Shown here: positions 32,101 through 42,780 of the stretch, in pieces | Position numbering within the stretch: the first letter of the stretch is position 1 | Layout of the letters: the number at the start of each line of letters is the position of its first letter | From: Symsagittifera roscoffensis | Lineage: Eukaryota > Xenacoelomorpha > Acoela > Convolutidae | Direction: 5' to 3' | Assembly: GCF_963678635.1 (NCBI RefSeq) | Contig: NC_087063.1 | Location: 33,540,682 to 33,604,681 of the forward strand | Length of the DNA: 64,000 nt | Made by a program: the position numbers and the translations under genes | Notes under the pieces: generated by a model | The model's database searches: none | The model's input: only the letters and a program-made list of their open reading frames with translations | What the model was told of the DNA's origin: nothing

Positions 32101-33201
32101 AATGTTACGCTTTTGTTTTAGCGAAGGCCTGCTTCGCCTCTGTGTTGATGAAAATGTTGTGATGTGAGCCAGCTATCTTACTAAATACAATATCAATTTA
32201 TCTAGTAGTATCACCTAAGAAACATTTAATTTGGGCAGTAAAAACTTGCTGTAGTTTTCTTAAATATGATTCATCCCCTGACTAAAAGACCCAGTAAAAA
32301 TATTTTCATTTGATTTTTTTTTAAACTGGAAATTATCATGCCTCTTCTGAAAGATTAGAAAAGAACTTATTACCAAGTTATGTCCAAAATTAGCAGTTAA
32401 CTGAACATAGACGAGCAAAAAAAACATCATTCAAGGACATATAACCACATTTATTGAAAAATCTTTTGATGGGAGCTGTACCATTTTGGAACGACATACG
32501 TGATCATATTGTATTGAAAAACGCTTCAACATATAATTCCATTAAATTAAGACTGATTTTTTGTCATAATCTTTATTTCGAAGATAAAACTGTGATAACC
32601 TATGGAAAGATGGCTTAAATTTATATTACGAATTTAAATAGTCATGTTATTGCTGTTTTTAATCTAGCTTAGCGTAATTTTTTTTGTTAGATTAATCTAC
32701 CACAGTTCATTTTTGATTCAATTCATTACGAATAAAGTGGTCGACCATTTTTGATAAAGAAAATAAAAGCGGTTGGACTAGACGGCGGCCATTGTTGATA
32801 GAGCAAAAAAATGTGGTTGGACTACACTAATTTCTAGGTTACATAATCTTGTAACATTATGCTTCTTAATGATGCATGGTTCTTGTTATAGTGAAAATAG
32901 CGGATGCCCGGATTCGGCTCAGAATTGCAGTCAGTTTAAATTGAAGCTGTCGAAAAGAAATACATTAATAACCATGCTTTTTCTTTTTTCTCAGGTATTC
33001 GGCATGTGTTTCCTGGGAATGGACTTTCTTAATCTACATTGGTTCCGTCTCATGTGTCTAGTACTGGTACGCGCGGCCAAAGCCAGACTCATTAATGTGA
33101 AGAGCAAACTGAAGCTGCACTTCCGATTCCAGGAGGACGACGAGGAAGAGGTTTTCTATGACGCCCAGGACTTAGACGTATCCCACTTCTCCCCAATTTG
33201 A
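23145..33201 (+). CDS. TLCD4: TLC-domain membrane protein, TLCD4 (TMEM56)-like, four exons
   Basis: Exons: 23145-23419, 24810-25074, 25264-25410, 32995-33201; all introns have GT...AG ends and phases agree, giving 297 residues. Multi-pass membrane protein of the TRAM-LAG1-CLN8 family, as expected for TLCD4 (about 260 residues in vertebrates). Supporting signatures: WNTYVVSTLHSIIV in exon 1, GYFLSD and IHHVISAIGTFYV in exon 2 (the His pair typical of TLC domains), FSTPIVNLRWF, then transmembrane exons 3 and 4. The C-terminus is a cytosolic basic then acidic tail (EDDEEEVFYDAQDLDV). TLCD proteins act in membrane lipid composition; the exact role of TLCD4 is not well settled. The last intron is 7.6 kb and carries an I-type LINE, SINE-like and other repeats. 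The last exon is duplicated at 56557-56763. Confidence 0.85.
23940..24700 (+). repeat. tRNA-derived SINE-like repeat in TLCD4 intron 1
   Basis: A CCCTTGCGATAAGCAAGGG hairpin (about 23962) is followed by a tRNA-like piece at about 24100-24170 containing a B-box-like GGGTTCGAAACT, and by a GCAAAGCGCAGCTTCGC palindrome at 24653-24669. The same order of parts recurs around 27790/31210-32137 and 54717-55692. Confidence 0.5.
25505..26065 (+). repeat. Dispersed repeat family, copy 1 (about 550 bases)
   Basis: Begins near TTCGGGTGTGTTTTTG, includes GGTCGAGTGACATATCA and ends near CACAGTAACCGGCTATCCTTG. Matches the segments at 27070-27625 and 54110-54557, and more weakly 41505-41900. Confidence 0.65.
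26855..26933. repeat. Short tandem repeat, about 30-base unit
   Basis: ACAACGCTCAAAAATTGG followed by RCAGTA is repeated at 26855 and 26885, with a degenerate third unit at 26911. Also present in copy B near 53895-53973. Confidence 0.75.
27070..27625 (+). repeat. Dispersed repeat family, copy 2
   Basis: Shares GGTCGAGTGATGTATCATAT, CCAGCCAGCAAGCAGGCTTA and TTGCACAGCATCCGGCTATC with the copy at 54110-54557 and aligns along its length with 25505-26065. Confidence 0.65.
27912..31187 (-). mobile_element. I-type non-LTR retrotransposon, 5'-truncated, with 22 bp target duplication
   Basis: The element lies on the minus strand. It is flanked by perfect 22-base direct repeats at 27890-27911 and 31188-31209 (starting TTATTAAACC). 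Copy B has this sequence once, at 54813-54834 with two mismatches and no insert. The 3' end (27912 side) has short GAA-type repeats, no poly(A), as in I-group LINEs. The 5' end is cut inside the endonuclease domain, usual for incomplete target-primed reverse transcription. RNase H and a CCHC finger after RT also place it near the I/Ingi group. It sits antisense in the last intron of the TLCD4-like gene. Confidence 0.92.
27939..31187 (-). pseudogene. Endonuclease C-term, RT, RNase H, CCHC ORF of the I-type LINE, broken
   Basis: Reading leftwards from 31187, the frame opens in the endonuclease C-terminus (GHSSPDLTICS, GSDHLPI). RT follows with YRPVTLTS, FSRAYDKTW, GLPQGSVLAP and FANDTAL at about 29636-29653, where family members have FADD: a catalytic Asp is replaced by Asn. 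The frame shifts around 29050-29090. RNase H starts IWTDGSV (near 28665), the frame breaks again near 28535-28550 where the middle of the domain is missing, and the last part has VWVPAHCGLEGNE and a CxxC...HxxxxC finger (CLDCGEPDTVNHIFNC). It ends at TGA near 27939. Not autonomous. Confidence 0.85.
31210..31290 (+). repeat. tRNA-like SINE head
   Basis: GCGCACTTGGTCTAGAGGTA resembles a Pol III A box region and CAACCGAGTCCTGCCC a degenerate B box. Matches copy B at about 54837-54910 and resembles 24100-24170. Not foldable as a normal tRNA. Confidence 0.45.
31555..32090 (+). repeat. Three diverged tandem units of about 170 bases
   Basis: Each unit has a T-run with ATGACNANNAATTT or GCAACGGTTTCC, then TCAATTGRTGTCTAAYCACRTG, a CTAAAARCTTGCTT piece, GCTAGTTGTTGTGTTTCTT and a TTTTCTGAGATTSA ending. 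Units start near 31575, 31762 and 31900. Copy B has the same array at about 55065-55625. Confidence 0.6.
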
Positions 33202-33579
33202 AACATTCAGTTGGACTCACTCCACATTTTCCGAATTTAACAGAAATCAGACTTTTACAATTGAAAAGAAAGGAGACAAATTTATCAGACGAGACTCCGA
33301 CCCAAGAACGTGCTACCCAAGTACCTAAGTGGTTAATTGTTATTTAACTTATCAGAGTATAACCTGTTTTTCGTAACGACTACTTACACTTCAGGTCACA
33401 ACTGCGAAGCAAACTGGGCCTCGAATTGCATTGTATCTGGGATATGAATTAGTATTGTTTATATGTCGTTTAGTACTGCTTTGCTCTGTTTTGAGAGTTA
33501 GTTACGTAATCTCAACATAGTTGTTTTCAAAGGGATGTGTTTTGATCAAAGCCAAAGCCCACAGCCTCTAGTTTAAGGA

Positions 33580-33618
33580 CTGGTACGCGCGGCCAAAGCC
33601 AGACTCATTAATGTGAAG
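33580..33618 (+). repeat. 39-base echo of the TLCD4-like last exon
   Basis: The bases from CTGGTACGCGCGG to TTAATGTGAAG are identical to 33064-33102 inside the last exon of the TLCD4-like gene. Copy B carries the same echo near 57146-57187, so it predates the duplication. Confidence 0.85.
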
Positions 33619-33645
33619 ACTCATTAATTGTAGTCAGGATTTAAC

Positions 33646-34022
33646 CTGGGGCGGATTGAGGGGGGGGGGGGGTGTCGCCTCCTTTGAAATTGTTTTAGAC
33701 ATCAAACTTTGGCTGTCCGACCCTAAAATTTTATAAAGGTGGGTTAGGCGCCAATAAATGCTAATTTCGATGGAAGGGCGCGCCAAAAAAACGAGTTTTT
33801 GGTCAACATTTTCCAAAAAGTGCCTGAAAACGCCCTTTGGCCTGTTTTTTGACAAACTCGCCTGCGGTGCTGAAAGTTTGGTCAAAATAGGGTCTTCATA
33901 AAGATTTGGGAGAGCTTCGAAAATCAATTTGGTTGCAAAAAAAAAAGGTTGACAAATATTTCGATTTTTTTTTTTTGAAAATCCGCTCCTTCCTCTTCGA
34001 AAAATTCCCAGATCCGCCCCTG
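33646..34022. mobile_element. hAT-like MITE
   Basis: Left end CTGGGGCGGATTGAGGG and right end CCCAGATCCGCCCCTG are inverted repeats of each other apart from a few changes, with a long G run inside the left end. Flanks GATTTAAC and GCTTGAAC agree at 6 of 8 positions, consistent with a decayed 8-base target duplication. Same family as 44688-45416 and 57214-57591. Confidence 0.7.
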
Positions 34023-34629
34023 GCTTGAACAGTGCAATTTTTCGAGCTTGTCAAATAGCACAGCCTTGTCCTCTTATAATCGGTAATTGAGCTGCTGTTG
34101 TTTTTAATCTATTTTGCTAGAATTGCGCCGAGAAGTGAGAAAATGTAACCAAAATTTAACCTTTGCTATCGTTGAAGCATTTTGATAGATGATAACCAGT
34201 CATCTAAACTGTATTGATTTTTGGTTAATAGTCTGAAGCTTAGCGGAAGAAAAACAGCGTCCGAAATTCAGCTTACCAGCTAACCTCATTTGGTTCTTAT
34301 AAAAGTGATGGTTTCAATTTTGTCAAAGTTTAAAACGGAGGAATGGGATTCAGCAAATGAACTATTTGAATGAAGTCTCCGATGAATTGTCAGCCATAGA
34401 AGGATGAAAGGGCAGTCTCAACGGGATTTTATATCTAAATTTTAAATAGCAGGTAGCTATTCGACTTCGCACTTATGCTTTGTTATTTTGATTTCTCCAA
34501 CAAAAGGTACTTTAGTTGCTTCAGTATGAACAATTAGTTCTTAAGCGTTAGAAATGAAAATTTTTGAATCATGAAATTTCTTGTAACCATGTGTCGCAAA
34601 TTATGCTCTGTTAAATGTTTTATTTTTCT

Positions 34630-35080
34630 TTGAAGAGTCAATGAACGTTCTGAAGACTCTTATATAGGTCGTGATGATTTTGTATTTTTTTTTCGTAGAA
34701 AGTCTTCAAAATTTGTTCACGCTCAAATTTGATTTTTGTGGTTTGAGTTTTTTCAGTTCCTTTCTTTTGTTAAAAGGAGGGCCAATTCCACTATCCAACA
34801 GCAAAAGTAAAAAGGTCATGAAAAGCGTGATAGACTCCAAGTTTACGAAAGTGTGGTTTTGTTTTAATTTTCAAAATTCCCAGCGCAAAAAAAATTACCT
34901 ATTGATCCAGAGTTCTCAAATTGGGCTGACTTCATCAAATTCCAATCATATTATTTTCTTTAAGGCCATATACTTTTTCCTTGAATTTCGAAATTTGAAC
35001 TTTTAAAAAATGTGTTTTTTTTTTCTGTTTCCTTGCGTTCATTGGCTTTTTTCCAACTGTGTTGGCTTGTTTGTTTTACG
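34630..35080 (+). repeat. Dispersed repeat upstream of the H/Q/N-rich gene
   Basis: AATGAACGTTCTGAAGACTC, TATAGGTCGTGATGATTTT, TTGTTAAAAGGAGGGCCAA and TTGCGTTCATTGG recur in the same order at 36060-36560 (intron 1 of the next gene); the first part also occurs at 23615-23665. Confidence 0.6.
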
Positions 35081-35084
35081 TACC

Positions 35085-35250
35085 TTAAAGGTCGGGGGTT
35101 TGAATCCCATTACGGTCACGGTTGGAGGGGCACCGTGTCATATGCCTCAGGGTGGGACCGTCTACTTTAAATTGGATGACATTGATCTCCACCACGGAAG
35201 CAATGACCTAGATAGATAGGTGGAAGAAGTAGGGCTGGCGCAAAAACAAC
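35085..35250 (+). repeat. tRNA-derived SINE fragment
   Basis: GGGGGTTTGAATCCCATTAC is a B-box-like stretch, followed by CCGTCTACTTTAAATTGG, a common SINE core-like ending. In copy B (58500-58700) the B-box region is duplicated in tandem. Confidence 0.5.
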
Positions 35251-35745
35251 ACAAATCATGAGGAAGTAGCAGAATTGGCTTCATGAACCCTTCCGAAAAT
35301 TCAATCCGGTTTTTCTCGACAATGATTTGTTGAAAATTTTTTAATGTTCGAATAACGACTGAATGGGCTGAATGTGATATATCAATCGGACCATTCTGAT
35401 GATTTTTTGTGGTATTTGGTTTTGTGTGGAAAAATAAACGTAACAAAAATACAAACACAGTCTCTCTCCAATAGCAATCGTCAAAACAAAATTTAGCGTT
35501 TAACATTCCAATTATGGAAAAGGTAATAAATCTAACATTGGTTGCTTGCGTTGACGAAGTGCTGCTACGCCTAGTTGTGTAAATTTTCGATCATTAAATT
35601 TTAGGTTTACGTTGCTGAATAATGAGGCACAATCAAAAGTAACTTTCTGCTGTTCAAAAAACCCAGTGCTTTAAAAAGAATCATTAACCAAAATGTTTTG
35701 TTGAGCAAAGTTCAGAAATCAATTGGTAGTTTTCAGAGGTTAACG

Positions 35746-37608
35746 ATGAGTGGCGGTGCCTCTGACGCATTGCTGAAAGAAGGGGTGTGGCTAGGCCACA
35801 GGTCGGCAACGACCTCAGAAGGAGCCTTTTTCTGTGCCCAGGCAGGTACGCTTTCCCCGCCGACAGTAGGAAACAACCCACATGGGTCAGTCCACTTTGA
35901 CAAGAGTGCCAAAGGAAAGGGAAACAGGGGTCAGAACAGGTCTAGAAACAACAGTTACAGAAACAGAAGAGACTCCAAGTCGCCAAACTCTCAACAGAAT
36001 CACCAGCAGCAGGTAGCTAAAGCTCGTAAAGTGAGATTTCTATTAAAAAGCGACTGTTAGAGAGTAATGAACGTAGTGAGTACTCTTAGATAGGTCGTGC
36101 TGATTTTTTTGCTTATTTTTTTTTGGGAAAAGGCTTCAAATTTGTTCTACGCTCAAGTTTGATTCTTCGCGGTTTGAATTGTGATTTGTTTTCAATTTCA
36201 GTGCATTTCCATTGTTAAAAGGAAGGCAAACTCCACTATCGAACAGTGAAAGTGTAAAGACTTCGAATCGAATCGACTTCTAAATCGACTTATTTCGAAA
36301 ATGGAAATTAATTATTTCGAAATAAAAGTATAAGCGAATTAAAAATTTAACCTATTGATCCAGTTTTCTCAAAATGGACTAATTTTAGCATAGAAGTGTC
36401 CATCATTAATTGTGCTACAAATTCAAAAAGCTTTAGGCTATCTATTTTTTTCGAAATTCAAAAGTTGAAGGTTTTTGAAAAAAAAAACAAGTCCGTTTTT
36501 TTTCAGTTTCCTTGCATTCATTACTCTTTTCCAACTGTCAGGTGGCTATGTTCTTCCTTTCCCGGGCTTGCAAGTTTTATATACATAATTTTGTTTTTAT
36601 GGTTAAATGTTAACATGTCAACAAGCAATAAGCGTATCATGTCTGACTTAATACAATGACTTAATACAATGACTTCCGTAAACTTTGCTTTGCGTTAAAT
36701 GTACATTAAGGCAAAAATATTCCAATAATTAGTCATGATTTATAGAATGGTAGCAGTCATGGGCATAAACAGAACGGAGTAAACTACCATCACAACAATT
36801 ACTGGGACCAGAATCAGTACTATAGTCATCATAACCACAACTACATCAGAGGCAGCATGTATCAGGGTGCTCAGAGGGGATCCAACGGACCTCAGTACCA
36901 TCGAAACCAGCAGTTCTACTCCTCTCATCACCAGCAGTTCGGGGAACTGAAACAACACATAGCAGATGCACGACAGACTATCCAAAGGGCTCTAAGACAC
37001 TCAGGGAATCGAAACAGTTGGGGAGACCAGCATGGTGGTGGTTATAGGCGAAGTGGGGGTTCCAGGAACAACTCGGGATCCGAAGGTAGCTGGGGAGGTA
37101 ATCGAAGAGGAGGCCGGAGGGACTCGAGGAGGAACAGTCAGAAAGATCAGCAGGGTCAAAGTGTTCAGAACAACCATCATCAGCAAAATCACCATGACAA
37201 CAGTCAGAATAAGAACAAAGGAACGAAGAGAACGAGAACTGTGAGTTTTGGAGACACTGTCAGTGAGCAGCTGAGTGGCAGAATCAGAGACCTAGAGAGC
37301 GAGAACAGCGAATTGCACAAGTGTAATTAATCACTTTTTTTTTAGTGAATGTTTTTGCAACCACTACCTGATCAATTATTTGCGCATGCTGGATTGTTTT
37401 AATCTAGCGCTGATTTTTAAGTCTATCTTATTTGTTTGATAGCTTATTCATGTAGTGAAATAGAATGTGTATTTATTGCATTTGAGGATGCATTTATTCA
37501 TATTTATTCATTTTTGGTTTATGTTCAGTGACAGAGAAACTGGAGAGTAAAGTTACAGAACTACTAGACAGAGTTCAGAAACTGGAAGTGACTCATGAAG
37601 TGCAGTAG
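35746..37608 (+). CDS. H/Q/N- and RG-rich coiled-coil protein, three exons (copy A)
   Basis: Exons: 35746-36012, 36746-37322, 37529-37608, with phases agreeing, giving 307 residues. A second phase-0 donor 27 bases later (after 36039) is also possible. Exon 1 starts MSGGASDALLKEGVW and ends in an Arg/Asn/Ser-rich stretch. Exon 2 starts NGSSHGHKQNG, is rich in His, Asn, Gln and Tyr, then has RGG-like runs (GGNRRGGRRD). The end forms a leucine zipper (LSGRIRDLESE into exon 3, LESKVTELLDRVQKLE). No known family recognised; the composition suggests an RNA-associated or condensate-type protein, which is inference. A near-identical copy lies at 59357-61252, evidence that the exon structure is real. 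Confidence 0.65.
36060..36560 (+). repeat. Dispersed repeat in intron 1 of the H/Q/N-rich gene
   Basis: Second copy of the repeat at 34630-35080; the hairpin GAGAGTAATGAACGTAGTGA with GTACTCTTAGA opens it. Confidence 0.6.
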
Positions 37609-38930
37609 GTCGATTAGACACCAGACAACAGAAACGAACCCCCGCCATTTATCCAAGAATTCGTCATCATCATCGCAGCAATTCGCACAATGAACATCAG
37701 CAGCAGATGTAATTCGCTGCCCGTCTCTATCAATACTAGAACTGTGATGGATCAAAAACCAATAGACTTCTCTAAAAACTATCTCTTCAAAGGTGCCGGG
37801 AACCTTAATAGCTTATCTGAATTTACAGTCAGAGAAATTGTTACTGATCATTTTGATGAATGTTTGTAGTGGCCTTAAAGTTGTGTAGTCCAAAGAAAAT
37901 TAGTGTATCCAATGCTTGGAATAGTTTTTAACGGAGAGCTTGGGTTCAGACTTGCTTATTGTCATTAAATTGAAAGTAGCACCCTGAGTAGTGCGTGAAT
38001 CACTTGGTAGCTCGCGTAATTCGCTAGCCCGAGCTATCGAGATTAGTCGGTATATACATGTGCAACTGAAAGAATAGGTAGCTCATCTTCAAGCAATCGG
38101 TAGCTCGACACAACTGGGAACGATAAAAAACAGCAGACATAAGGAAATAAACAAATAATAACACAAGGATAGCTTGTGTTATAGTATGAACATTCTTTTT
38201 TCCAACCTAAGTCGCAATTATTGTTGCGATGCAGTTGTTGCGACAAAATGTGTTCATGTCAAATTTTGATCCAGCTATTAGGTACAGCCAATGCTAAGGA
38301 TATTAACACAGACCAATATATTACAAATAGCACTTTAGCTTCAAGGTATCATGGATCTATAGCGTAGATGTAGGGAAGCAGGCCAGCAGCAAAATAAGAG
38401 GGTTCGAACCTGGGTAGGGGCGGCTGTTTTTAATGAAGTTTTTCGTATAGTAGTTAAAATGCGTACGCTCTTTAAGTTGAATCATGTTAGTTGGTAAATT
38501 TCTTATTTTTTCAAATTTACTGCTAATGCGTCATAATTGGCGAGCGTCGCTTAAGAAATTTTGTAGACAGAATTTAACTCATTCAGTTTTCCCAGTAGCG
38601 TTATCGGTCAAATTTTTGCTTGTGTATGCGAAGTACAACTTCGCCGCTGTCAATAGATTGAATTATAACGTTGTCTCAGATTAAATGATCTCAGATTACG
38701 CTGTAAAATAGTAAAAACAAAAAAGGGCAAATCGAGGTTCGCATTAAGTCTTTCACTAGAAAATAGATATGCAAAATTGCAGTGCTATTCATGCTGTGCT
38801 ATTTTTGAATGATCAATAGCAACGTTAATATGTCATACTCTTGCCTAAAAAATAAGCATTTTGCTTTAATTCGTTTCACAGATTTTCTGTCCATTGATGA
38901 GAAACTTTTAATCTCAGAAAGCATTTGGCA
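37609..38930. other. 3' flank of the H/Q/N-rich gene, repeats only
   Basis: No further gene seen. A tRNA-like piece at about 38350-38415 has TAGCGTAGATGTAGG (A-box-like) and GGGTTCGAACCTGGG (B-box-like). A palindrome GCGAAGTACAACTTCGC lies at 38628-38644. Confidence 0.5.
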
Positions 38931-39196
38931 CAATTAATCACAAAATTCTCTTAAACTTATTACGTTGCTTACATATTACAAGGATTTCGAAGAAAAGGTA
39001 ACTAATTTTTGGAAAGTTATCCAAGTGGGCGGAAAGAATGTTAAGCATAGGATTGAAATTTCAGGCGGTAAATTAGTTTGTTTTGTATGCCTCAAGGCTC
39101 CATATTAGAGCCACTGCTTTCTCTTCCGACTTTCGAAGAAAGTAATTAATATATATGCTCGGGGTGGTTTTTTTATACACCATTTCTCAAAAATGT

Positions 39197-39270
39197 TTCA
39201 CTAGAGGGATCGAACCAGGGAACTTCGTTGTCCCAGGAGGGACGCGCTCACCACTAGACTTCCTGACTTA
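39197..39270 (-). repeat. tRNA-like sequence (SINE or tRNA relic)
   Basis: On the minus strand TCTAGTGGTGAGCGCG resembles an A box and GGTTCGATCCC is a B box. Between them GTCCC and GGGAC form a stem with a 4-base loop, not a 7-base anticodon loop, and the acceptor ends do not pair, so this is not a working tRNA. Copy B (about 62845-62920) has a damaged B box. Confidence 0.45.
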
Positions 39271-39415
39271 AAGATGGCTGTGAAATGATAACTAAAATAC
39301 TAACGTGACTATAAGAGCGCTGTGATACTTTGATGCTGATTTAGGCATGGCGAATTATACCGCACCACAAAATCGTTCCAAATTCAATTGAGGTAATAGG
39401 ATCAACTGAAATAAT

Positions 39416-39631
39416 GGCTCTTTTCCAGTTCCCCCCTTTTCAAAATACCGAGTTTTATGTTTGTTTTACGTGTTATTACGGCTAAATGCGTGATGTTACG
39501 TTGTAAAGTATGAACAACAAATCTGTTCACAGTTGTCGTTTTGTTCACCACGCCAAATTTCATTGCATTATGACAACGTTAAATAAGCTTTTCAAAATTG
39601 AATTTGAAAGGGGGGGGACTCGAAAAGAGCC
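39416..39631. mobile_element. hAT-like MITE present only in copy A
   Basis: Ends GGCTCTTTTCCAGTTCCCCC and GGGGACTCGAAAAGAGCC are inverted repeats. It is flanked by perfect 8-base duplications GAAATAAT (39408-39415 and 39632-39639). Copy B has a single GAACTAAT at 63058-63065 with no insert. Confidence 0.85.
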
Positions 39632-40650
39632 GAAATAATTAGTCCTATTAATTCCATACACGACTCTTTTAGCTGGAAATTCATAGTTTGTCAATATTTC
39701 AATTATAAAAACTATTCGAGAACAGTTTATGGACAGTCGGAACATTCAGGACTTTGCCCTAATACGAGCAGTCTTGCTTTTTTATATATATCAACGATAT
39801 GCTTGATGCATGCCAAATTTCAAATGTTTTCTTTTCGCTGATAATACTACATTTTTAAAATCTTGCTGGAGTAGTAATACGCTTGGAAAAGATGATTAAA
39901 TTAGCCTTGAATGGTTCAGTATATTCGATGAAATTTAAATCGGGAAAAATTTGTTTCTAATAATTTGAGAAAAGTTCCCATTTTATAGATAGAATCAGTA
40001 AAAAATATTCTTAAAAATGAGAAACTAATCAAATATTTGGTTCTTTTTGTAGATAATAAACTCGAATTCCGTGAACGCTCTTTTAAAAAAAGTTGCTGTA
40101 AAGTATCTCGAACTTGATGAATTTTGTATAAGGCTAAATTATTTTGCAATACAGGCTTAATATGTATGGAAATACCTCTAATTATAACTTTAAAAACGTC
40201 GATTTTTTTCTTCTAAAGAACAAAAAGTAACATCATTAGATGTTTCATGGAAACAAATCAGTTCCCGCTTTTGTGCATGGACTCTACAAGGCTGAGATAG
40301 AGAAAAAATTGTTTGCACAGCTAAAAAAAAGTGTTGAATTTGACGTGCTTGGTTTGAGCGAGTTTTCTACTAAGCGCTTCACTCATGTATCAGCTGTTTT
40401 TAATTTAAAAAAATTAGAGGGCAAATACCTGCCTTTTTCATAATTAAAGCCAAACTGTTGGCAATATTGATGATCTTGAGCAGTGTTAAATGCTCGAAAA
40501 CGAAAGCATTTTAGGATGACTAGTTTTGAAGAAACTGTTTTTACGTGTGGAAATCAGGGTAATTAGATGAAATTCTACGTCAAAATGAGCAGTCTTAGAT
40601 TAATTAATTTCGTTCGGATTCGTTGACCGAAAAGATATTGACAATAATTT

Positions 40651-42780
40651 GGCATTAACTGTATAACAAATAGGCTCAGGTTTCTACGAAGGAGATTTAT
40701 TTTTATCTTGAAGGAGCTTATACTAACGGGCGTATAACAGTTGACGATAAAAAAAATAAATTATGGTTCAACTTCTAGTATTTGACTTTGACATTGACGT
40801 TTGTCGATGACATTTGTTGTTGACATTTGGCATTGACATGGTTTTGCTTGATAGATGTTTTGAAGAAATGTCAACTAATTATCCTTGCTCATCGCTCATG
40901 AGAAAAATGGTCCTTGGTAACCCCTCCTGGTTTCTTTGGAATAGGAAGTCTACAGGGATATAAATTGTTCGGAAGATATGTTTATGGGTCGGTCTGTTTT
41001 ACCTCATTTATTCCCAACTGTCTGAAAAATTTTTATATGTAGGAATTCTTCCTTTTTCTAAAAAGTGATTTATTTTGTTCTGCCACAAACGTCCATTTGA
41101 AGCTACTGGTTTTCGATTAATTTTACTTCGTTAAGATTTGTCAATTTTCTGGTGATCATGTTTTCTCTAGTTCCAAGCTACTTCCAATCTATTTCCAATC
41201 TATCATTTTTAGTTGAAATTGCTTCTACAAAATCAAAACTTGCGTTTATGTGTTCTGACACAACTTTTCTGCTCAAAAAACTGATGAACTCACAGGGCTC
41301 TGGCCTATGTAGAATTGTTAGCCCATATTGAAAATCTTCTTTTTAAACTTGTTTAATTTTTCGTAATTTTTTACCTGTGTTTGCCAATTGACTGTTATAT
41401 GAAAGTTCGATTGTTGGTGATAGATTCTGTGTTCATTAATCATTGCCTCAACCCTTTAAAATAAAATGGGAAGGGTTTTTGCCTTTTAAAATGGGAAAAG
41501 TTTTTGTCCTCGGGTGTTTTAATTTTTTATTTTTCCACTCGAAGTGTGGTTCAAGAAATAGTTATGGGAATAGATTGAGTGATATATCATGTTAAAGCAC
41601 TTTCAGTCGATTGAAAAACCCGGTTTAAAATTTTTCGAAAAATCTAATTTTGAGCGAATAAAGCGAGCGAGCAGGCTAATAGTGGGCTCATATTAGTCTT
41701 TTCCTGATAGCTCAATTTAAGCAGTGAAAATTCAATTTTATTCCAATGCAATTAGTTTTCAAAGTTTCTATTAGCGCCTTCTTCGTAAAATTTGAAAAAA
41801 AATCAAATATACCTAAGTTGCTAGTACTTGTATGCCTAAATTCTAGGGATTTGTTCAGATCCTCTCATCACACTACGAATAAAAAAGACACAGTTTCAAA
41901 AAGAAAAACGATTGTTTATCTAATAGCAGCCATCTTTTTTTATGTGCTGGAGAACGAAGTAGGTCGGATGTTTATTGAACTTTTTCATGCTCACTTCTTT
42001 ATTTCGTCGGGTTGACGAAATAAAATTTGCAAATTTTTTGTGCTATCTTTTTTTTCGGCTCAACAAGCGTCTACCCGAATACTGTCTGCGTAATTTTTCA
42101 ATGCTAATATAACGCTGGCATTTGTCTTTCTCGACAAGTTTACATAAAAATAATTGTTTGAAAGAATTTTTGATAGATTTCGTTTTTTTTTGTAAATATA
42201 TAATTTTTCTGTTTTTGTTGCAAGCGTTTGATATGTCAGGCAAAAAGATACTAGAAGTGTTGGATAACATTAATTTCAAACCGATAGGATTCCTGATCTA
42301 CTACGCCAAAATCTGGGCTTCAAAGAACTTCACTTCATTTACTGATTATTGATTGGTGGTCTCTTCTTGAGGCATTTTCTTTAGAAATTCTGAATAATGC
42401 TGAAATTGAACCTCTATTTGCAAACAATATCTCGAGCATTAAACCAATCATACCATGTAATAATTGAGCTTCTAACAATTTACGGAGTTTCTCAAATATT
42501 GCTCAGTGACTATCGAATAATTGCTAATGACACGCTTAAGGTTCCCTCATTGTCATATATTCAGCCGAGTCACTGATGTTATACTAGGCGGAATGTGTGT
42601 TTTCCAAACAACTATTTATTTGTTCCGGCATCTTTGTGTGCAGCGAAGTTGGGCTGTTCATACTTTACATCCAATCAAATCGGGTTGACTCGTCTGAAAT
42701 TTGCGCTCAAATTTGGTTAACAAAACTACCATTAAGAGAAAATTGAACGCGTTGTTTTCGAATATTCCGTCGTATCAAAA
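40651..42780. other. Intergenic region before beta-tubulin, with a dispersed-repeat copy
   Basis: About 41505-41900 resembles the repeat family at 25505-26065 (GGGTGTTTTAATTTT, ATTGAGTGATATATCATG). No gene seen. The tubulin promoter should lie at the right end, but no clear TATA box or initiator could be picked. Confidence 0.5.

Larger units (their letters stand above)
38930..40440 (+). pseudogene. Decayed non-LTR reverse transcriptase (copy A)
   Basis: Scattered RT pieces survive in shifting frames: MPQGSILEPLL near 39090, a region around 39770-39870 with INDMLDA and FADN (weakened YADD box), and KYLVLFVDNKLEFRE near 40040-40075. Stops and shifts are frequent. A MITE (39416-39631) interrupts it in this copy only. 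Confidence 0.65.
26258..40650 (+). repeat. Segmental duplication, copy A
   Basis: From TAGATGTGTAAAAATTGAAC at 26258 onward the sequence matches 53298 onward with few differences, apart from indels. The match still holds at 40650, where copy B runs off the window; the true end is unknown. Extra in A: an I-type LINE (27912-31187), about 110 bases near 31421-31530, and a MITE (39416-39631). Confidence 0.95.

Noticed and set aside
36740-36985. Minus-strand ORF rich in Val and Met (also in copy B)
   Set aside because: It is the antisense of the His/Asn/Gln codons of exon 2 of the plus-strand gene.
39197-39270. Possible functional tRNA gene on the minus strand
   Set aside because: A and B box motifs are present, but the acceptor ends do not pair and the central stem has a 4-base loop; treated as SINE or tRNA relic.
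40240-40443. 67-codon plus-strand ORF at the end of the decayed LINE
   Set aside because: Broken in copy B by deletion and shows no family pattern.
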